Below are positions 19,713 to 30,085 of a stretch of DNA of 64,000 nt, piece by piece. Under the pieces are notes generated by a model that saw only the letters and a program-made list of their open reading frames with translations, ran no database searches and was not told the origin of the DNA. This stretch comes from Ustilago trichophora (Eukaryota; Basidiomycota; Ustilaginomycetes; Ustilaginales; Ustilaginaceae): positions 124,001-188,000 of the forward strand of contig OOIN01000014.1 in assembly GCA_900323505.1 (NCBI GenBank). Direction: 5' to 3'. Numbering within the stretch: the stretch's first letter is position 1; the number at the start of each line of letters is the position of its first letter. The translations under genes and the position numbers were made by a program.

Positions 19713-20157
19713 CTCGACGGAAGTGTGTGTTTTGGAATGTGCAGTACGATGTTGACATGGTTTGATGTAAGTGTGTGTGTGTGTGTGTGTGCGCGCGCGC
19801 TGTGAAAGGTCGCTGAGAGAAGTGTGTCGTTGGTGTTTTGAGGAGGCCAAGGTTGTGCATGACAAGTTCCCTATTTGACAACGTGAGCGTGAGCGTGGAG
19901 GCGACATATTGATGAGACGTCCTGTATCACCTCTCAACAATTCACATGATGACGATCATAATCCTCTTCCCGCAAGCATACAAGCCCTACGGTAGCTTTT
20001 GTTTTTGTTTTTTTTTTTTTTTTTTTACTCCTGATAAAAAATTCCATTTGCCGATCCGAGACGAAACATTTAAGAGAACAAAAAAATACAAAATAATAAG
20101 AACCAAAAATGACTATTGTCCTTCCTCTCCCCTCTTTCACCTAACACCTTTCACCTT
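19713..20157. other. Convergent 3' intergenic region
   Basis: Two genes end here. It contains an alternating GT/GC tract (19771-19804) and a T run (20007-20028). No gene seen. Confidence 0.6.
19771..19804. repeat. Alternating purine-pyrimidine tract, (GT)n followed by (GC)n
   Basis: Ten GT pairs run directly into five GC pairs and end in TGTG. Such tracts are microsatellites with potential to form Z-DNA; here it lies between convergent gene ends. Confidence 0.8.
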
Positions 20158-21846
20158 TCACCTCTTCCTAGTTGCCAACGCCTGCAATTCATCAATGTTG
20201 TTACTAAGACTACCACCCGGGTAAAACTCTTGATAACTTTTCCACATTTTCTCTACCCAACGTTGATCCGTCAATTTCCGAGCAAAATGTACCAATCTCC
20301 AAACATCCTTAAAGTTAGTAGCTATACCCAAGCTGACTCGGACAATGCCAACATCGGCAACAGCGAGTAAGGAAGAAGCTTCAAGATCAGTGATCAATCC
20401 ACGTTGCATGACGCTAGATGAAGCGCCTGGATTGCACATACAGGGTCCACCACGAAGTGAAATCGACTCTTGAGCAGCGCACCAGATGACAAAGCGGTAA
20501 TTCAAAGAATCGCCGCAGTGCGAGGTGAAGACGAGGGGGAGGGTAGAACCTCGAATATCGAGTGCGGTTGGTCCTCCGATTTGAACCAGTTTCACGGCTT
20601 TTGAATGACAAGGTTTCTTGAGCGATGATGACGAGAAGGATGAAGAAGCAGAAGAAGAAGAAAAAGATTGCTTTTCATCAAATCCCTCCTTCCCCCCTTC
20701 AACAGGATAGTAAATCGAATCAAGCTCCTTGACCAACCACTTCAACAGCATCCTATTCCTCTTCGCTACCTTGTCCATCCATCTAGCCGCAAACTCCAAT
20801 CCAGGCTTCACTGCCGCCATAGCTGTGAAGTTGGCAGTACCATCTTCGAACCTCTCCGGACCGTCCACTAGGGTGAAATCAAACCTATCCATCGTGATTC
20901 CGACAATATTTCCTCCGAAAAACGTCTGCTTCTTTGTCATCTTTCCGTACATGCTCTTCTTCATGATCAACGCACCTAGCCCGGTAGGATAGCCGCAGAT
21001 CTTGTAAAGCGAAACGACCATGAAATCGATGCTGCTGTGTGTACGGAGAGAGATGCGGGTGCTTGGCGCCAATGCTGCTGCGTCGAGTCCGATATCCCAT
21101 CCTAGTTCTTTAGCCTTTGAAAGGAGAGGAGAGAGGGAAAGTTTTGCCCCGGTAATGTTGCTCTGTCCCGTGAAGAATACCAATCCTTTCTGCGCCTCTG
21201 AGGCGTCTTGAGAGTTTGAATGTTGTGAGAGAGCAGTAAGATAGGCATCGGTAGAAATCGTATCGCGTTGCCCACCACCACCATTGCTAGAAGAAGAGGC
21301 AGAGTCGAATTCGACAAACTCAAAACTACCCCCTCCGACCTCTGCTTTCTTAGCCAACGAATTCAAACTGTTATGCGCATCCCGAGGGATCAGCACCTTC
21401 TTGCCTGTCCAATCGTACGTCTCTCCTACGATCCTAAAACCTGCGGTGGCATTAGATGTCCAGACTACATCGTATTCGGTTTCATCTGCATCAAAAAAGT
21501 CCAAAACCGCCTTGCGAGCTTCTTCTGTAGCTCGCGAGCTAAGCAGCGAGGATGGAGAGGTACTGTGCGGGTTTCCTGCAACAGAGCGTTTCAACCATTT
21601 GGCATGGTCACTGATGAGAGAGGATGGGTAGAGCGAGGCTCCCGTGTAGTCGAGGTATACCGATCCGCCATTGGTGTCGAGCCGGGAAAATTCGCGCTTG
21701 CGAAGCGAGGTCAACGAGGAATCAGGGTAAGATGGGTTTGACGAGATAAATTGTGATTTGGATCGATGGTATGCCAGCGAATCCGAGAGACAGAGAGAAC
21801 AAGTCTTGGCGGTAGTATTAACGGCTTTAATCAAGGTGACGACCAT
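20158..21846 (-). CDS. Molybdenum cofactor sulfurase-like class V aminotransferase without a MOSC domain
   Basis: Single exon, 562 residues from ATG 21846 (the frame extends further to a GTG at 21912). Class V (NifS-like) PLP fold: VYLDYTGASLYP near the start, NPHSTSPSS, the cofactor-binding region DVVWTSNATAGFRIVGE, then VSLYKICGYPTGLGALI, where the Lys is the expected PLP Schiff-base residue. Toward the C-terminus RGGPCMCNPGA matches the Cys-containing motif of Moco sulfurases. Those enzymes put the terminal sulfur on Moco for xanthine and aldehyde oxidases. The usual C-terminal MOSC domain is absent: the protein ends soon after the aminotransferase fold. It may act alone, as known for other fungal paralogues, or have another substrate. 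Confidence 0.88.
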   Translation of the reverse strand: MVVTLIKAVNTTAKTCSLCLSDSLAYHRSKSQFISSNPSYPDSSLTSLRKREFSRLDTNGGSVYLDYTGASLYPSSLISDHAKWLKRSVAGNPHSTSPSSLLSSRATEEARKAVLDFFDADETEYDVVWTSNATAGFRIVGETYDWTGKKVLIPRDAHNSLNSLAKKAEVGGGSFEFVEFDSASSSSNGGGGQRDTISTDAYLTALSQHSNSQDASEAQKGLVFFTGQSNITGAKLSLSPLLSKAKELGWDIGLDAAALAPSTRISLRTHSSIDFMVVSLYKICGYPTGLGALIMKKSMYGKMTKKQTFFGGNIVGITMDRFDFTLVDGPERFEDGTANFTAMAAVKPGLEFAARWMDKVAKRNRMLLKWLVKELDSIYYPVEGGKEGFDEKQSFSSSSASSSFSSSSLKKPCHSKAVKLVQIGGPTALDIRGSTLPLVFTSHCGDSLNYRFVIWCAAQESISLRGGPCMCNPGASSSVMQRGLITDLEASSLLAVADVGIVRVSLGIATNFKDVWRLVHFARKLTDQRWVEKMWKSYQEFYPGGSLSNNIDELQALATRKR

Positions 21847-24417
21847 CTCGGCGAAGTTTTCCCAACAGGATACGGAGGCAAAGGGGAAGAGCAAGGTAGA
21901 GGTTGCTCTCACTGAACAGTCACTTGGTGAAGTCTAGCGATTCTCTATCAGCACCGATACGGAGGGGGTGCAATATTGATGATGGAATCTATGCGCCACA
22001 CCTTTGCAGACAAGTATATCCGAACAGCGGGAAACGCAGACCGTTAAAGATCCCAACCCACACACGCTTTGCCTAAAGGAACAAGGCCAAATCTGGATGT
22101 GATCTGCTCTGCAGCTGTCACACCTGCCTAATTAAACGCCGCCTGTTTCCGGAGAATCTTAAGCTTGTGTGTCAGGTTTGCACCGTAGCCGAAACGTCCA
22201 AGAGTGCTAATCCGGGTTCTCGGGAAGGGAATGGGAGAGGGGGCAGCAATACCAAGTGAAGCTTGTATTGAACTGGGGAGCGGAGGAAAAGTATGGCGGT
22301 AGTAGAAGGTCGATGGCGTGATGAGATTTCAACGATGGCGTGATCTTGCTCCAGAGCTAAAGCTTCTTATACGCTGGGTGAGGATTGCGTTTTGGTCTAT
22401 TCCTCCAGAGAGCGAAACGCTTTTCGCATCTTTTCCTTGTGCCTAAGACTAGTTTTCACTTCTCTCGCCCCTCTGTTTGACCCTCGAACATGCCCTTCGA
22501 GTCATAACGGATGCTGGAGAGCGGATGTTAAGGGCAGATCAGGGGCGATAGGAAAGGATGAAGGGTAACTACTGGAACTTCTGGCGCGATTTGTTTCTCA
22601 TGTGCATACATGTCGTATCAACTGGCAAAGAGAGGGAAAGGGGTGAGAGAGAAAGAGAGAAAAAAAAATAGCCGTCAAAAATATTTGTTTGGCAGAGCTG
22701 TCAAAAAAAGTAGCCGCGCTCAGAATGCCGCTCTCAAAGTTAAGTAGCCATTTGTCGATCCCTTATGTTTTGGTTTTGCTTTGCTTTGTTGACCCTAACT
22801 CAGACCTTGACCCCTCAACGACAAATACGGTTCCATATGTCAGCGCCAGCAAGCAAGGGGTTGTGATCGAGAAAGGGTGAGGGACGACTCACAGATGCTA
22901 TGTATTGTAGTCTTGAACACAACGATGACAAGAGAAAAATAGAGAAAAGGAGAGCGAAAACGGAGGGGAGGGGGGGAGAGGGATGCCTGGCGCAATCGGA
23001 GTTCACAGGACCGTGTGTGTACCTCTCTGGTCTGTCCCCTCTCTCGTACACACGGTACGACCTGGCAGATCTGGGTTTGTTGTCCCGCAGCCTTGCCCCC
23101 CTAATCAACTTCTGCCCCTCCTTGCCAACCGAATGCGCCTCTGTACGGCTCTTGCGAACGTCGTACCATCGGAAAGAGGCAAAAGCCACAAAGGCCCTGT
23201 ACACAATGTGTGCACAAAGGATTGCTAGAATAATCGCGAGTATCTTTGACAAAGGCATGAACTAGAGCGCTGTACTATGGTGTGTTTGGCAAATCAGTCG
23301 ATCATTGACTGTAAGTGTAAGGCCCGTACCTCTTCGGAGGTGGGTAAGGTGAATTTTGACACCGCGACGCTGGTCGAGACCACCAACCTCTTTCCGGCTC
23401 GAGCAACGGGTGTCCGATGTGTATCTGGAGCGATATCAACGGTTGTCATTCGGCATTTGCTGACGTGGAAGATACACACATGCACATGCCTTTGTTTGGA
23501 GAGATATGTGTGAGAGGAGTGTATAGGTCATCGGGTACTTTTGTGCTTGTTCTCGGGTACGGGTTTCAGCACGGCAACCAACAGACAAAACACATACAAT
23601 ACATACACAAGACAAAAAGAGAAAGAGAGAGAGAAGAGATGCCTGAATCAGCGCTTATCACCCTGACCTCGTTCAACGGTACGTGTTTGCATACACTGTA
23701 TTTGACAGCTCCACCCTTCATTATAGTACTGTACAGTACCTGTCATCCGCAAAGTAGCCGCCTCATCCCACATTCTTTCTGTTCATTTTGTTGTCAGGCG
23801 GATTTTTTTTTTCTTTTGACGGCATCGTATCGCCTTTAGCTCCATCGAGCGTCGACACACCAACGCTCAAATATTGGGATATCGACCGATCATCGCAACA
23901 CAGGTCTACAGATTGTGAACATTTAGGTTGTGACCAGAGATCACAAAAATCGAACCGGCCAACCAGATAAACAGGCTACTTTTCGAGTGCCGAATAAAAA
24001 AATGTTGACCGCTCACGAGACCCGGATTTTTTCTCTCTGGATTTATTTCCCGCCTTTTGTTCGGGTGTCAAAAAAAGAAAAACCGGAAATGAAAAAAAAG
24101 AACCCGCGACAATGAACAAAAACGCCTCGCGTGGCGCGGTAACTTTCCCGCCCGCTTGCTGATCAAGATGCTCTTGCTCCTTCGTTTGGCTGCTACTTGG
24201 CTGCTTTGATAGGATGTGAGCCTAGTTCGGAAGCATAACAGCCAAGCAACAACCCTGCGAAGAAAAAAGAAGTTCGTGTAGTTGAATCGTTGTGCGAGGT
24301 GTGAAATGAGGATCGTATAAAGTCCCAACTTGTGAGGTTGCGACCCTTCGAAAGTATCTCTTCATTAACACTCACACAAGCATCACATACAATCTTCTCA
24401 TCATAACAGAGACAGTC
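21847..24417. other. Longest gene-poor stretch (2.6 kb), divergent upstream region
   Basis: It separates two genes that start in opposite directions. Minus-strand ORF 23258-22815 begins with a hydrophobic MPLSKILAIILAILCAHIVYR segment but then becomes low-quality sequence; the plus strand over the same stretch is also open, so I do not call it. A possible small spliced gene lies at 23639-23970 (own entry). A perfect 14-bp palindrome GTACTGTACAGTAC is at 23726-23739. Confidence 0.5.
23639..23970 (+). CDS. Possible small two-exon gene of unknown function
   Basis: ATG 23639 follows a purine-rich leader and encodes MPESALITLTSFN before a GTACGT donor (23679). An acceptor TTGTCAG at 23791-23797 would rejoin the frame to GGFFFSFDGIVSPLAPS and on to a stop at 23968-23970, giving about 71 residues. 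The first codons and splice signals look reasonable; against it, exon 2 starts with a T run and the end is low-quality. No known domain. It could instead be a longer gene with a further intron, or chance. Confidence 0.25.
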
Positions 24418-26424
24418 ATGACAAAGGATCTCGAATCTCCCCCCTCTACGGGTGGCGGTCTCGTCTGGCAAGACGTCAAAGTATCCGTCCCCGTCAAACG
24501 CTCTCTTTTCTCCCGCTTCCGCAAGAGTTCTTCCGACACTTTATCTTCCAAGGTTTTACTGGAAGGTCTCTCTGGCACTATTGCACCGGGAGAGATGCTC
24601 GCCATTATGGGACCTTCTGGAGCTGGAAAATCTACCCTACTCGACATTCTATCCACACGCAAGATCCCTTCCTCTGGAACCATTGCAACCACCGTTGGCG
24701 CACGCGACGTCAAAAGCATCTCTAGTTACGTCGAGCAATCCGATTCCCTCCTTGGCGTCCTTACCGTCCGCGAAACTATCTGGTACTCTGCCAAACTCTC
24801 CCTCCCACCCTCTACCCCAGCTTGCGATATTGACAAGCGAACGGATCTGATCATCTCCGACCTGGGTCTCTCCGGAGTGGCCCATCAGAAGATCGGCACC
24901 CCTATTCAGCGAGGCATCAGCGGTGGTCAGAAGCGAAGGGTCAGCATCGGATGTTCGCTGGTTACACTACCCAAGATTCTATTCCTGGACGAGCCAACAA
25001 GTGGTTTGGATACTTTCACGGCACACGAGGTGATTGCAGCGATTCGAAACTTGGCAAAGAGGCATAATATCGCAGTGCTGGCTACAATTCATAGCCCCAA
25101 TTGGGAGATTTTTAGCAGCTTCGATAACACTTTGTTGCTGAGTAAAGGGAGGACGATCTATCAAGGTTCGACAAAGGGTGTAGCACCTTGGTTTGCAAAG
25201 TTGGGTCATAGGTGTCCAGAGCATACGAATCCTGCAGATTTCATGATCGAGTTGGTGAACGATGATTTCCTCGACTCTGCTAGAAATGTTGCGATGGAGA
25301 AGAACGAGGAGCAGCAAGTAGCGGTAGCCGAAGTGAAGGGGGCCAGCATTGCAAAGGGGGATACAAAGGCTTTTGCAGATGCGTGGGCAAAGCACGTCTC
25401 TACCCCCGTTGGTGCAGGGACCACCGTTCGCACCTCCTCCTTCTCTTCTTCTTCTTCCTCCGCCGTCCCGTGCAACAGCACCGAAGAAGCAACTGCCGCC
25501 TCCTCGCACCAACACTCCACTGTTGACTACGCTCGTAGCACTAATCTAGCTAGCCAATACTTGCGAACTGTCACTTTGACCCGTCGAAACTTTCTCAACT
25601 ATTCCCGCAACCTTCTCGCCTATGGTGTTCGCCTGGGAATGTATCTCGGAATGGGCGTTCTACTCGCCACTGTCTGGGTCAACCTGGCACCCACCGACAC
25701 ACGCATCAACGACCGTCTTTCGGTTCATTTCTTCTCGGTAGCCTTCCTCGGATTTATGGCTGTCGCGGGTATCCCATCGTTCCTCGAAGAACGATCCGTC
25801 CTTCTTCGCGAGGCCAAAAATTCCCTCTATGGCCCCCTAGCATTCACACTTGCCAACACCATCTCTACCATCCCGCTTCTCTTCCTCTGTTCTCTCCTCT
25901 TTTCCGTCCTAGCTTATTGGAGTATTGGCCTTCATCCCGGAGCAGACTACTTTTTCCGCTTCCTCGCCTTTCTTTACCTCGGCGTTCTCGCTGCAGAATT
26001 TCAGGCCCTCCTCATTGCCGCAGCCATCCCGATCTTTGTCGCTGCTCTGGCAGTATGCGCCTTTCTCAACGGTTTCTGGATGTGCGTTCAAGGATATTTC
26101 ATCCGAGCCGTCAATCTTCCCAAATTCTGGTACTATTGGGCTCATTGGATCGATTACGAAACCTACGCATTCGACATTTTGGTCAAAAACGATTTCAAAG
26201 GTCTCGTGTTTACTTGCCAGGGAAGCGTCAAGGAGGGAACATGTAACTGTAGCTTCCCAAGCAGTCTGGTTCAAAGCGGAATGTGCGCGGTTAGCGGAGA
26301 GGACGTACTGAATGCATTGCAAATCAATGGCATTAGTGTCGGATTGTATGCAGGGATTCTGGTCGTGATCGTCCTTGTTTATAGGGTCCTGTTTTATGCC
26401 GTGCTCAGATACCAGCTCAAGTAA
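24418..26424 (+). CDS. ABCG (White/BCRP-type) half-transporter
   Basis: Single exon, 668 residues, ATP-binding domain first and membrane domain second, the ABCG order. Walker A GPSGAGKST is near 63-71, the signature ISGGQKRRVSIG near 167-178, Walker B LFLDEPTSGLD near 191-201 and the switch in ATIHSPNWEIF. A Ser-rich spacer (about 340-372) precedes six hydrophobic segments between about 395 and 665, including a PSFLEERSVLLREAKNSLYGP loop typical of this subfamily. Half-transporters work as dimers in the plasma membrane or an organelle membrane and export lipids or small hydrophobic compounds. The substrate cannot be inferred. Confidence 0.92.
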   Translation: MTKDLESPPSTGGGLVWQDVKVSVPVKRSLFSRFRKSSSDTLSSKVLLEGLSGTIAPGEMLAIMGPSGAGKSTLLDILSTRKIPSSGTIATTVGARDVKSISSYVEQSDSLLGVLTVRETIWYSAKLSLPPSTPACDIDKRTDLIISDLGLSGVAHQKIGTPIQRGISGGQKRRVSIGCSLVTLPKILFLDEPTSGLDTFTAHEVIAAIRNLAKRHNIAVLATIHSPNWEIFSSFDNTLLLSKGRTIYQGSTKGVAPWFAKLGHRCPEHTNPADFMIELVNDDFLDSARNVAMEKNEEQQVAVAEVKGASIAKGDTKAFADAWAKHVSTPVGAGTTVRTSSFSSSSSSAVPCNSTEEATAASSHQHSTVDYARSTNLASQYLRTVTLTRRNFLNYSRNLLAYGVRLGMYLGMGVLLATVWVNLAPTDTRINDRLSVHFFSVAFLGFMAVAGIPSFLEERSVLLREAKNSLYGPLAFTLANTISTIPLLFLCSLLFSVLAYWSIGLHPGADYFFRFLAFLYLGVLAAEFQALLIAAAIPIFVAALAVCAFLNGFWMCVQGYFIRAVNLPKFWYYWAHWIDYETYAFDILVKNDFKGLVFTCQGSVKEGTCNCSFPSSLVQSGMCAVSGEDVLNALQINGISVGLYAGILVVIVLVYRVLFYAVLRYQLK

Positions 26425-26600
26425 AGCTTTCTTGTAGACGTACTTCACAGTCGTCAGCTTGCAGTCTTTCGCATCGACACTCCGTTCACACAATCCACAC
26501 ACCTTTTTGCACAACCATTCCCGCACCCTTTGTGCCTATTGCTAGCGACGAATGTGAAAAGAAGAGTAGAATTGCAATCGCCCAAGAAACCAGACATGAA

Positions 26601-29399
26601 TCAGTCGATAACGATGTTGGATGCAACCTTGCCAGAAGCCTTCTTCTTCTTTGTCACCTTGACCACCTTCGCTGCGCTCCCATCCTCGCCTTCTACCAAC
26701 GCACTACTTTTCACCTTGTTTGATTTCTTCTTGCCGCTGCTCTTCTTGATTCCGGGCTCTGGCATTTCTTCCTCCTCCAGCACCGGTGGTCTCATCTTCA
26801 TCTCCACCTTTGCCTCACTTTCAGCTCCCAGCGGCTGCTGAATCAGATCCTCCAGTCTGACAATGGGTATCTGATCCACATCCGCATCCGCATTTTCCTT
26901 CTCCTTCACCGCTGCAGCGGCGGAAGATCGCGAATCGACAATATAAAACGGATCCTCTCTCTGCTTCTGCAATCTCGCTTCTCTCTGAGCTTTCGTTTCT
27001 TTGGCTGAGAGCGACTTTTTCTTGCTCAACTCAGCAGCGCTGGTAGTCGAAGAGGGAAGTTGGATGAGCGGTTCGTCATCGGGGTCTGGATGGGTGGCCA
27101 GGTCGATGCCGTCCAACACGACGTAGCTTTCTGTAGGTACGATCCATGCGTACAGATTCAGGTCGATCGGCTCGGGTACCTTGGATTGCGCATTAGCTCC
27201 TAGTGGTCCCAGTGCGTGATTAAAGAATAGAGGCGAGAGCAGGTCGAGACTTCGTGGTGGGTGTGGCTGCTGCTGCTGCTGCTGATTTTCTTTCACAGAG
27301 TCTTGTGGGTGCTCTTCGAGTTGTGCGTCGCCCTTCTTTTCGTCTTCTTTTACCTCTTCAGGAAGTGAGGGCGGAGTTGAGGGTGAAGATGAAGTGTGGC
27401 ACTCGAGATCCTTCTCTATGAGCCTGAAGAGCTGCCTGTACTCCACCGTTCTCTCTTGCACTTCTGCGTCCAGCGTCAAACCCTGCACGCCATCCAGTCT
27501 CGCAGCAACATCCCTTGTCGTCTGCACCAAATCATCGAACTCCACCTGAGGCTTCAACCCATCCTCAGCCCATCTTGTTGAGATAGCAGACGCCCAAAAC
27601 GCGTACATCTTGACTGCACCGTGGACGCACGCTGCCGCCGTAGACCCATCACACACCTGTGCATCGAACAGCGCAGGTTTCAGCAAAAGCGGGATGATCT
27701 GCGAAGGCGAAGAAGGTAGATCGTAGGCGTATTCGCCAAGAATCCAGGCAGCTGCATGGAGGACTTTTCGCGCTTCCCGTAGATCGTCCCCCGCGCTAGC
27801 GCCGCTTGCTGATGAGGGTTTTGTGAAGGTCAAAGCTTTTGAAGAAGAGAAGGAAGCAGGAGACCAGTCGTAAGAAGGGAGGAATCGGCCATCGCTAAGC
27901 AGAGAGACCATGGCTCGGGTGGCGTGTGGTCTAATGGCTCTGACACGTGAAGTGATGTCGATGAGCTGGTCTCTGATTTTGCTTCCGATCGTGTTACCAT
28001 CGGGTAGATTGGAGACGGTGGAAAGGTGAAGGAGGGTGTCGAGATACCAGGAGAAATCGACGACGTTGGCATAGGTGTCGTAGCTTCCCAGTGCCAGGAT
28101 GCGCTCTACGATCTCGAGCCTGTACGACGGCGAAAGGGTGGGATTGTTGGATGTAATCGCAGCAAGCGAGCTCGATGTTGGATCCGCATCCCCCGCACCA
28201 CCGCTCGCGAGACTCGCCTTGAGGGCGGCAGCCGCTGCACCGGCCCCGTCCAAGCCACCACCACCCCTAGCCACACTCGAAGGCGACTCCAGATGCGACA
28301 AAAGCTGGCTGACAATGCTCTCGAGATTCCTGCTGACCGCCATACCCGACACGAGCTCGAGTGCACGTAGTCGGATGGACAGATCAGAATCCTCGATCGA
28401 TTCAAAAATGACATCCTGATGCTCCGCGACCAAGTGTGGGTGGCTGGGCAAGATCTTGACGAGGGCGAGCAAGGCGATGTACTTCAGGTTTTGATCGGTG
28501 TCCGTGAGAAAAGCTGCAAGCTTCTCCACGCATATATGGGCGAGATCATCACCACCCGGCTGGGTGAGCATGCCGCCAATGATGATGGTGTGGATGCATT
28601 CGTACAGCAGACTCATGGCGGGGGTGGTGGAGATAATAGTGGTTATTGGAGGGACGAGTTTCTTGACGAGACGCGGTTCGAGCGGAGAAAGGGAGCCGAA
28701 GAGCTTGATGATCTTGATAAGCATCCAATTGTTGGTTGACGTTGTGAGGAGACGGAAGAGTTGTGGCGATAGGGGTAAGAATGGCCTTGGATCTCTCCTG
28801 GCCAGCTCGCAGACAATGTTGACCGCTGCCGATACTACGCCCAGATCTGGGTCGTCTAATTTTTCTCGCAGTCGATCCCAGCTTGCGTCCAGTAGATCAG
28901 GCGACTTGATGATGAGCGCATAGAGCACCAGCAACGCCTTCTTCCTGATCATCGGCCTGCTATGCGTCAACAACTTGATCACGTCTGGGCCCAAGTGTCT
29001 CGCCAGATCTGACGTCGCAATATGCGCCAACCCATTCAGCGCAACCGCCACGTCCAGCGGCTGACTCGACTGCAGATCCTTTTTGATCATGTTTGTTGCT
29101 AGAATCAATACGTCTGTGTCTGCAGAGAAACACTGTGCAGCAGCCAAGTAGCCAACATGCTTGTGATGGTACTTGGCCGAAGCCATGGTTTCGAGCATAT
29201 GGAAGTTGGCACCTGCAAAGGGGTAGCCGAGCATCTGGAGATAGGTGAGCTTGAGGACAGCTTCGGCTTTGACTTCGAGATCGCCGGAACGGACTTCGTG
29301 ACGGATCTCGTCCATGACTTGGGCGACGTACTTGGGCTCATCTTTGCCGCGATGGGACCGGAGGCCCTTGATGAGCGCCGATAGGGTGCGTTCGAACAT
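26601..29399 (-). CDS. APL5: AP-3 complex subunit delta
   Basis: Single exon, 932 residues from ATG 29399. The beginning MFERTLSALIKGLRSHRGKDE with KYVAQVMDEIRHE, LKLTYLQMLGYPF and HVGYLAAAQCF is the adaptin N-terminal alpha-solenoid of the AP-3 delta type. Helical repeats continue to about residue 560; the rest is hinge, with a Gln tract (about 698-705) encoded by CTG/CAG repeats and Lys/Glu-rich segments with basic KKKSNKVK and KKKKASGK ends. AP-3 moves cargo from Golgi or endosome to the vacuole. The C-terminal tail is Lys-rich as in other fungal delta subunits. It ends convergently, 176 bases from the ABCG gene. Confidence 0.95.
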   Translation of the reverse strand: MFERTLSALIKGLRSHRGKDEPKYVAQVMDEIRHEVRSGDLEVKAEAVLKLTYLQMLGYPFAGANFHMLETMASAKYHHKHVGYLAAAQCFSADTDVLILATNMIKKDLQSSQPLDVAVALNGLAHIATSDLARHLGPDVIKLLTHSRPMIRKKALLVLYALIIKSPDLLDASWDRLREKLDDPDLGVVSAAVNIVCELARRDPRPFLPLSPQLFRLLTTSTNNWMLIKIIKLFGSLSPLEPRLVKKLVPPITTIISTTPAMSLLYECIHTIIIGGMLTQPGGDDLAHICVEKLAAFLTDTDQNLKYIALLALVKILPSHPHLVAEHQDVIFESIEDSDLSIRLRALELVSGMAVSRNLESIVSQLLSHLESPSSVARGGGGLDGAGAAAAALKASLASGGAGDADPTSSSLAAITSNNPTLSPSYRLEIVERILALGSYDTYANVVDFSWYLDTLLHLSTVSNLPDGNTIGSKIRDQLIDITSRVRAIRPHATRAMVSLLSDGRFLPSYDWSPASFSSSKALTFTKPSSASGASAGDDLREARKVLHAAAWILGEYAYDLPSSPSQIIPLLLKPALFDAQVCDGSTAAACVHGAVKMYAFWASAISTRWAEDGLKPQVEFDDLVQTTRDVAARLDGVQGLTLDAEVQERTVEYRQLFRLIEKDLECHTSSSPSTPPSLPEEVKEDEKKGDAQLEEHPQDSVKENQQQQQQPHPPRSLDLLSPLFFNHALGPLGANAQSKVPEPIDLNLYAWIVPTESYVVLDGIDLATHPDPDDEPLIQLPSSTTSAAELSKKKSLSAKETKAQREARLQKQREDPFYIVDSRSSAAAAVKEKENADADVDQIPIVRLEDLIQQPLGAESEAKVEMKMRPPVLEEEEMPEPGIKKSSGKKKSNKVKSSALVEGEDGSAAKVVKVTKKKKASGKVASNIVID

Positions 29400-30085
29400 G
29401 TTGCTGTATAGTCACGGAACTGAAGCCGAATCTCTGTGTCTCTACCGATGTGGTGCTCCGATGTGTGCGAAAATTGGAAGAGAGGGAGCAGTTGATGATG
29501 GGTCAAGTGTGACTATGCTGAGCTGAACATGGTACCCAGAGAGCGCGTGCGTCCGAGGGTGTGGAGCTGTCGGGCGAGCCTGCTTGTCCGCTTTGACCTG
29601 CCTTGCTTGACCTTTCACACTCTGAGTAAGAGGTACTGGGATACGGTCTGAGGCAGACTGGGGGTAGCTGGTAGCGAATGATAACGGTTGGACAAGAAGA
29701 GAGTCGGGATTAGCTCGGATGTGGAATGTGTTGTCTGTGTGTTGGTCTCTTGACTTTCTCCACCTGACAATCGAGATGCGTTCGTGAGCACCCGATTGTC
29801 GATTTTTTATTTTTCCTTTTTTTTATTTTTATTTTTTATTTTTTTGGATATTTTCTTCAAGGCAATTTTCAGACCCTGATTTTTGTCAATTTCTTCGCCA
29901 AGACCTTCTTATACACAGCACATTGTTCAAGGATGATGATACGAAGGACTCAAGCTCGCACACACAAGAAGTCAAGGAAAGGTGTGTGCGTGTGTGTGTG
30001 TGTGTGTTCTGCAATCATGTCCATATCGAAAATGTCGTGCCAGGTGGTACAGAGGGCAAAGAAATACCGATATTGTGATACAAGC
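29400..30085. other. Intergenic: AP-3 delta promoter and TIM54 3' region
   Basis: T-rich tracts (29803-29850) and a TG microsatellite (29981-30008). No gene seen. Confidence 0.55.

Noticed and set aside
22815..23258. Minus-strand ORF with hydrophobic N-terminus in the 2.6-kb gap
   Set aside because: Beyond residue 30 the sequence has no coding character, and the opposite strand is equally open.
26425..29399. Idea that AP-3 delta and AP-2 mu proximity marks a trafficking gene cluster
   Set aside because: Unrelated genes (TIM54, RRP46) lie between them, and orientation and spacing suggest chance.
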